Shown: one piece after another, positions 62,915-64,000 of the stretch | Position numbering within the stretch: the stretch's first letter is position 1 | Layout of the letters: every line of letters begins with the position of its first letter | DNA from: Methylobacterium sp. NEAU K | GTDB lineage: Bacteria > Pseudomonadota > Alphaproteobacteria > Rhizobiales > Beijerinckiaceae | NCBI RefSeq assembly: GCF_030700285.1 | Contig: NZ_JAUYZJ010000031.1 | Coordinates: forward strand, 1-64,000 | Direction of reading: 5' to 3' | DNA length: 64,000 nucleotides | Notes under the pieces: generated by a model | What the model saw: only the letters and a program-made list of their open reading frames with translations | Database searches by the model: none | What the model was told of the DNA's origin: nothing | Position numbers and translations under genes: made by a program

Positions 62915-63772
62915 ATGCGTGGTTCTGTCCGTCTCAGCAGGTTTCGCAAACGCGTCCTGCAGTTCAGCTTCGGAAATCTGCGACCGGACACAAGCTCAAG
63001 CGGGCGAAGCGTTGGCTTGCCGGCGCAAATCTGCCTCGGTGGCCTGTGCGCGGTCTGGGCCGTGGCGTGGTCGTGCGCGCCCGCGCAGGCGCAGCAGGCG
63101 CGCTACGCCGAAGGCGGCGGCTACGGCGGCGGCCTGATCGAATATCTCGTCACTGGCAGCGCCGCCGGGGGAGGGCGGGGCTGGCCGCAGCGTTCCGCGG
63201 CGCCGCAGCGGGTCGCGGCCTATTCAGGGGACCTGCTGCCGGCGGATCCGGAGCCCGCGACGGCCGTCATGCCGCGGCAAGCCTACGGCGTGCCGCAGGC
63301 GGATCCCACCCGCATCGCCCGCGCGGTCGACCCGGAGTACCTGCGCCAGGAGGTCGCGTTCCCGGGGCCGCAGCGACCCGGAACGATCGTGATCGATACC
63401 TCGGGGAAGCACCTCTATCTCGTGCAGCCGGGCCACCGGGCGCTGCGCTACGGCATCGGCGTGGGCCGTCCGGGCTTCGCCTGGAGCGGCCTCAAGACCG
63501 TCAGCCGCAAGGCCGAGTGGCCGGACTGGACGCCGCCGGCGGAGATGCTGGCCCGCCGCCCAGACCTGCCGCGCCACATGGCGGGCGGGCCGGCCAATCC
63601 TCTCGGAGCGCGGGCCCTCTATCTCGGCTCCTCACTCTACCGCATCCACGGCACCAACGAGCCGACCACGATCGGCCAGTCCGTATCGTCTGGCTGCATT
63701 CGGATGATGAACGAGGACGTGATGGACCTCTACGAGCGCGTCCCCGTCGGTACCCGCGTCGAAGTCCTCTGA
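62915..63772 (+). CDS. L,D-transpeptidase (ErfK/YbiS type)
   Basis: This 285-residue enzyme has a signal region and long N-terminal segment (residues about 1-60, with SCAPAQAQ cleavage-like end), a Gly-rich linker, and a YkuD catalytic domain: GTIVIDTSGKHLYLVQPG, the histidine in IHGTNEPTTIG and the catalytic cysteine in SSGCIRMMN (about Cys261). GGGAG sits nine bases before the ATG. It is a second member of this class in the window, with the other at 29-30 kb; this one is of the shorter ErfK/YbiS type. A terminator-like hairpin follows. Confidence 0.92.
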   Translation: MRGSVRLSRFRKRVLQFSFGNLRPDTSSSGRSVGLPAQICLGGLCAVWAVAWSCAPAQAQQARYAEGGGYGGGLIEYLVTGSAAGGGRGWPQRSAAPQRVAAYSGDLLPADPEPATAVMPRQAYGVPQADPTRIARAVDPEYLRQEVAFPGPQRPGTIVIDTSGKHLYLVQPGHRALRYGIGVGRPGFAWSGLKTVSRKAEWPDWTPPAEMLARRPDLPRHMAGGPANPLGARALYLGSSLYRIHGTNEPTTIGQSVSSGCIRMMNEDVMDLYERVPVGTRVEVL

Positions 63773-63821
63773 CGGCCGTCCAGGTCCCGAAAGGGGGCCG
63801 GGCAGCCGATCGGTAAGAATG

Positions 63822-63852
63822 AGCCCGGCCGCGTCTGAGCGCGACCGGGCTT
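63822..63852. terminator. Bidirectional terminator-like hairpin
   Basis: AGCCCGG-CCGCG pairs with CGCGA-CCGGGCT around a TCTGAG loop, with one mismatch in the stem. It lies between two convergent genes and could serve both. Confidence 0.6.
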
Positions 63853-63871
63853 CGTCGCGACGCTGGGCCGA

Positions 63872-64000
63872 TTAGGTCCAGTCGCTGTCGTCGCCGCCGC
63901 CGAGGTCGCCGCCGAAATCGTTGCTCGGATCGTTGTAGCTAGCGTCCTGGAAATCACCGCCGCCACCGCTGCCGTCGAGCGCCGAGCCGAGGTCCTGATT
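63872..64000 (-). CDS. C-terminus of a Gly/Asp-rich protein running off the right edge (possibly DUF2076-type)
   Basis: The minus-strand frame is open from the window edge to a TAA at 63872-63874. The 42 visible residues are acidic and Gly-rich (LDGSGGGGDFQDASYNDPSN, ending in GDDSDWT). This pattern of a Gly-rich region with a QDASY segment and a DSDWT-like end resembles the C-terminus of the DUF2076 proteins common in this group, but too little is visible to be sure. Coding character is good and a terminator-like hairpin lies just past the stop. Confidence 0.5.
   Translation of the reverse strand, partial: NQDLGSALDGSGGGGDFQDASYNDPSNDFGGDLGGGDDSDWT

Overview
The window is a high-GC alphaproteobacterial chromosome segment, most likely from a Methylobacterium-type member of the Hyphomicrobiales. 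The assignment rests on gene content: rcdA, flaF and flbT, an alphaproteobacterial-type CheZ, a plant-type glutamate-cysteine ligase, the uvrC-pgsA-moaD order, and a candidate 6S RNA just before 5-formyltetrahydrofolate cyclo-ligase. It is mostly a stable housekeeping segment with two polysaccharide islands and a few marks of mobility and decay. No tRNA, rRNA, CRISPR array, prophage or conjugative genes were seen.

Layout. 1-0.9 kb: an AT-rich element bounded by imperfect terminal inverted repeats, carrying one small membrane-protein ORF and apparently inserted into a gene whose 3' part survives. 0.9-4.4 kb: ispE, moeA and a PLP-dependent aminotransferase. 4.5-17.4 kb: the first exopolysaccharide island, with a Wzx-like flippase, a CelD-type acyltransferase, a sterol-desaturase-family membrane protein, two glycosyltransferases, a GH5 glycosidase, a Wzy/VpsF-like polymerase, a chain-length protein with a degenerate tyrosine-kinase domain, and a fusion protein with a beta-propeller half. 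17.6-31 kb: 6S RNA, 5-FCL, YmdB-type phosphoesterase, a MotA/MotB-like pair, D-cysteine desulfhydrase, an ABC exporter, rpmE, a diguanylate cyclase, rcdA, a copper-chaperone pair, an L,D-transpeptidase and a Tat-exported phosphoesterase. 32-38 kb: an AT-rich acyltransferase gene, then small proteins, cold-shock protein, cysQ and ubiA. 38.8-43.9 kb: rsmE, gshA, two Tyr/Gly-rich secreted proteins, a TusA-like protein and a Nudix hydrolase. 43.9-49.6 kb: a second polysaccharide island (WecB/TagA/CpsF transferase, second chain-length protein, two GT4 glycosyltransferases).

49.7-57.5 kb holds the most interesting set: selD (selenophosphate synthetase), then 4.4 kb further on a divergent pair that matches senA (EgtB-like selenoneine synthase) and senB (selenosugar synthase). 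Together these are the three activities of the selenoneine pathway. Between them lie ccdA, a small phosphoesterase, flaF/flbT and a decayed SDR gene. The window closes with an RraA-like gene, moaD-pgsA-uvrC, cheZ, a second L,D-transpeptidase and the C-terminus of a Gly/Asp-rich protein running off the right edge.

How genes work together: the two polysaccharide islands contain assembly, polymerisation and chain-length functions but no obvious initiating phosphoglycosyltransferase or outer-membrane Wza exporter, so they probably depend on each other and on genes elsewhere. GshA, DcyD, the TusA-like protein, SelD and SenA/SenB touch thiol, sulfur and selenium metabolism. MoeA and MoaD serve the molybdenum cofactor. 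All functional calls are made by reading motifs; no database search was run.
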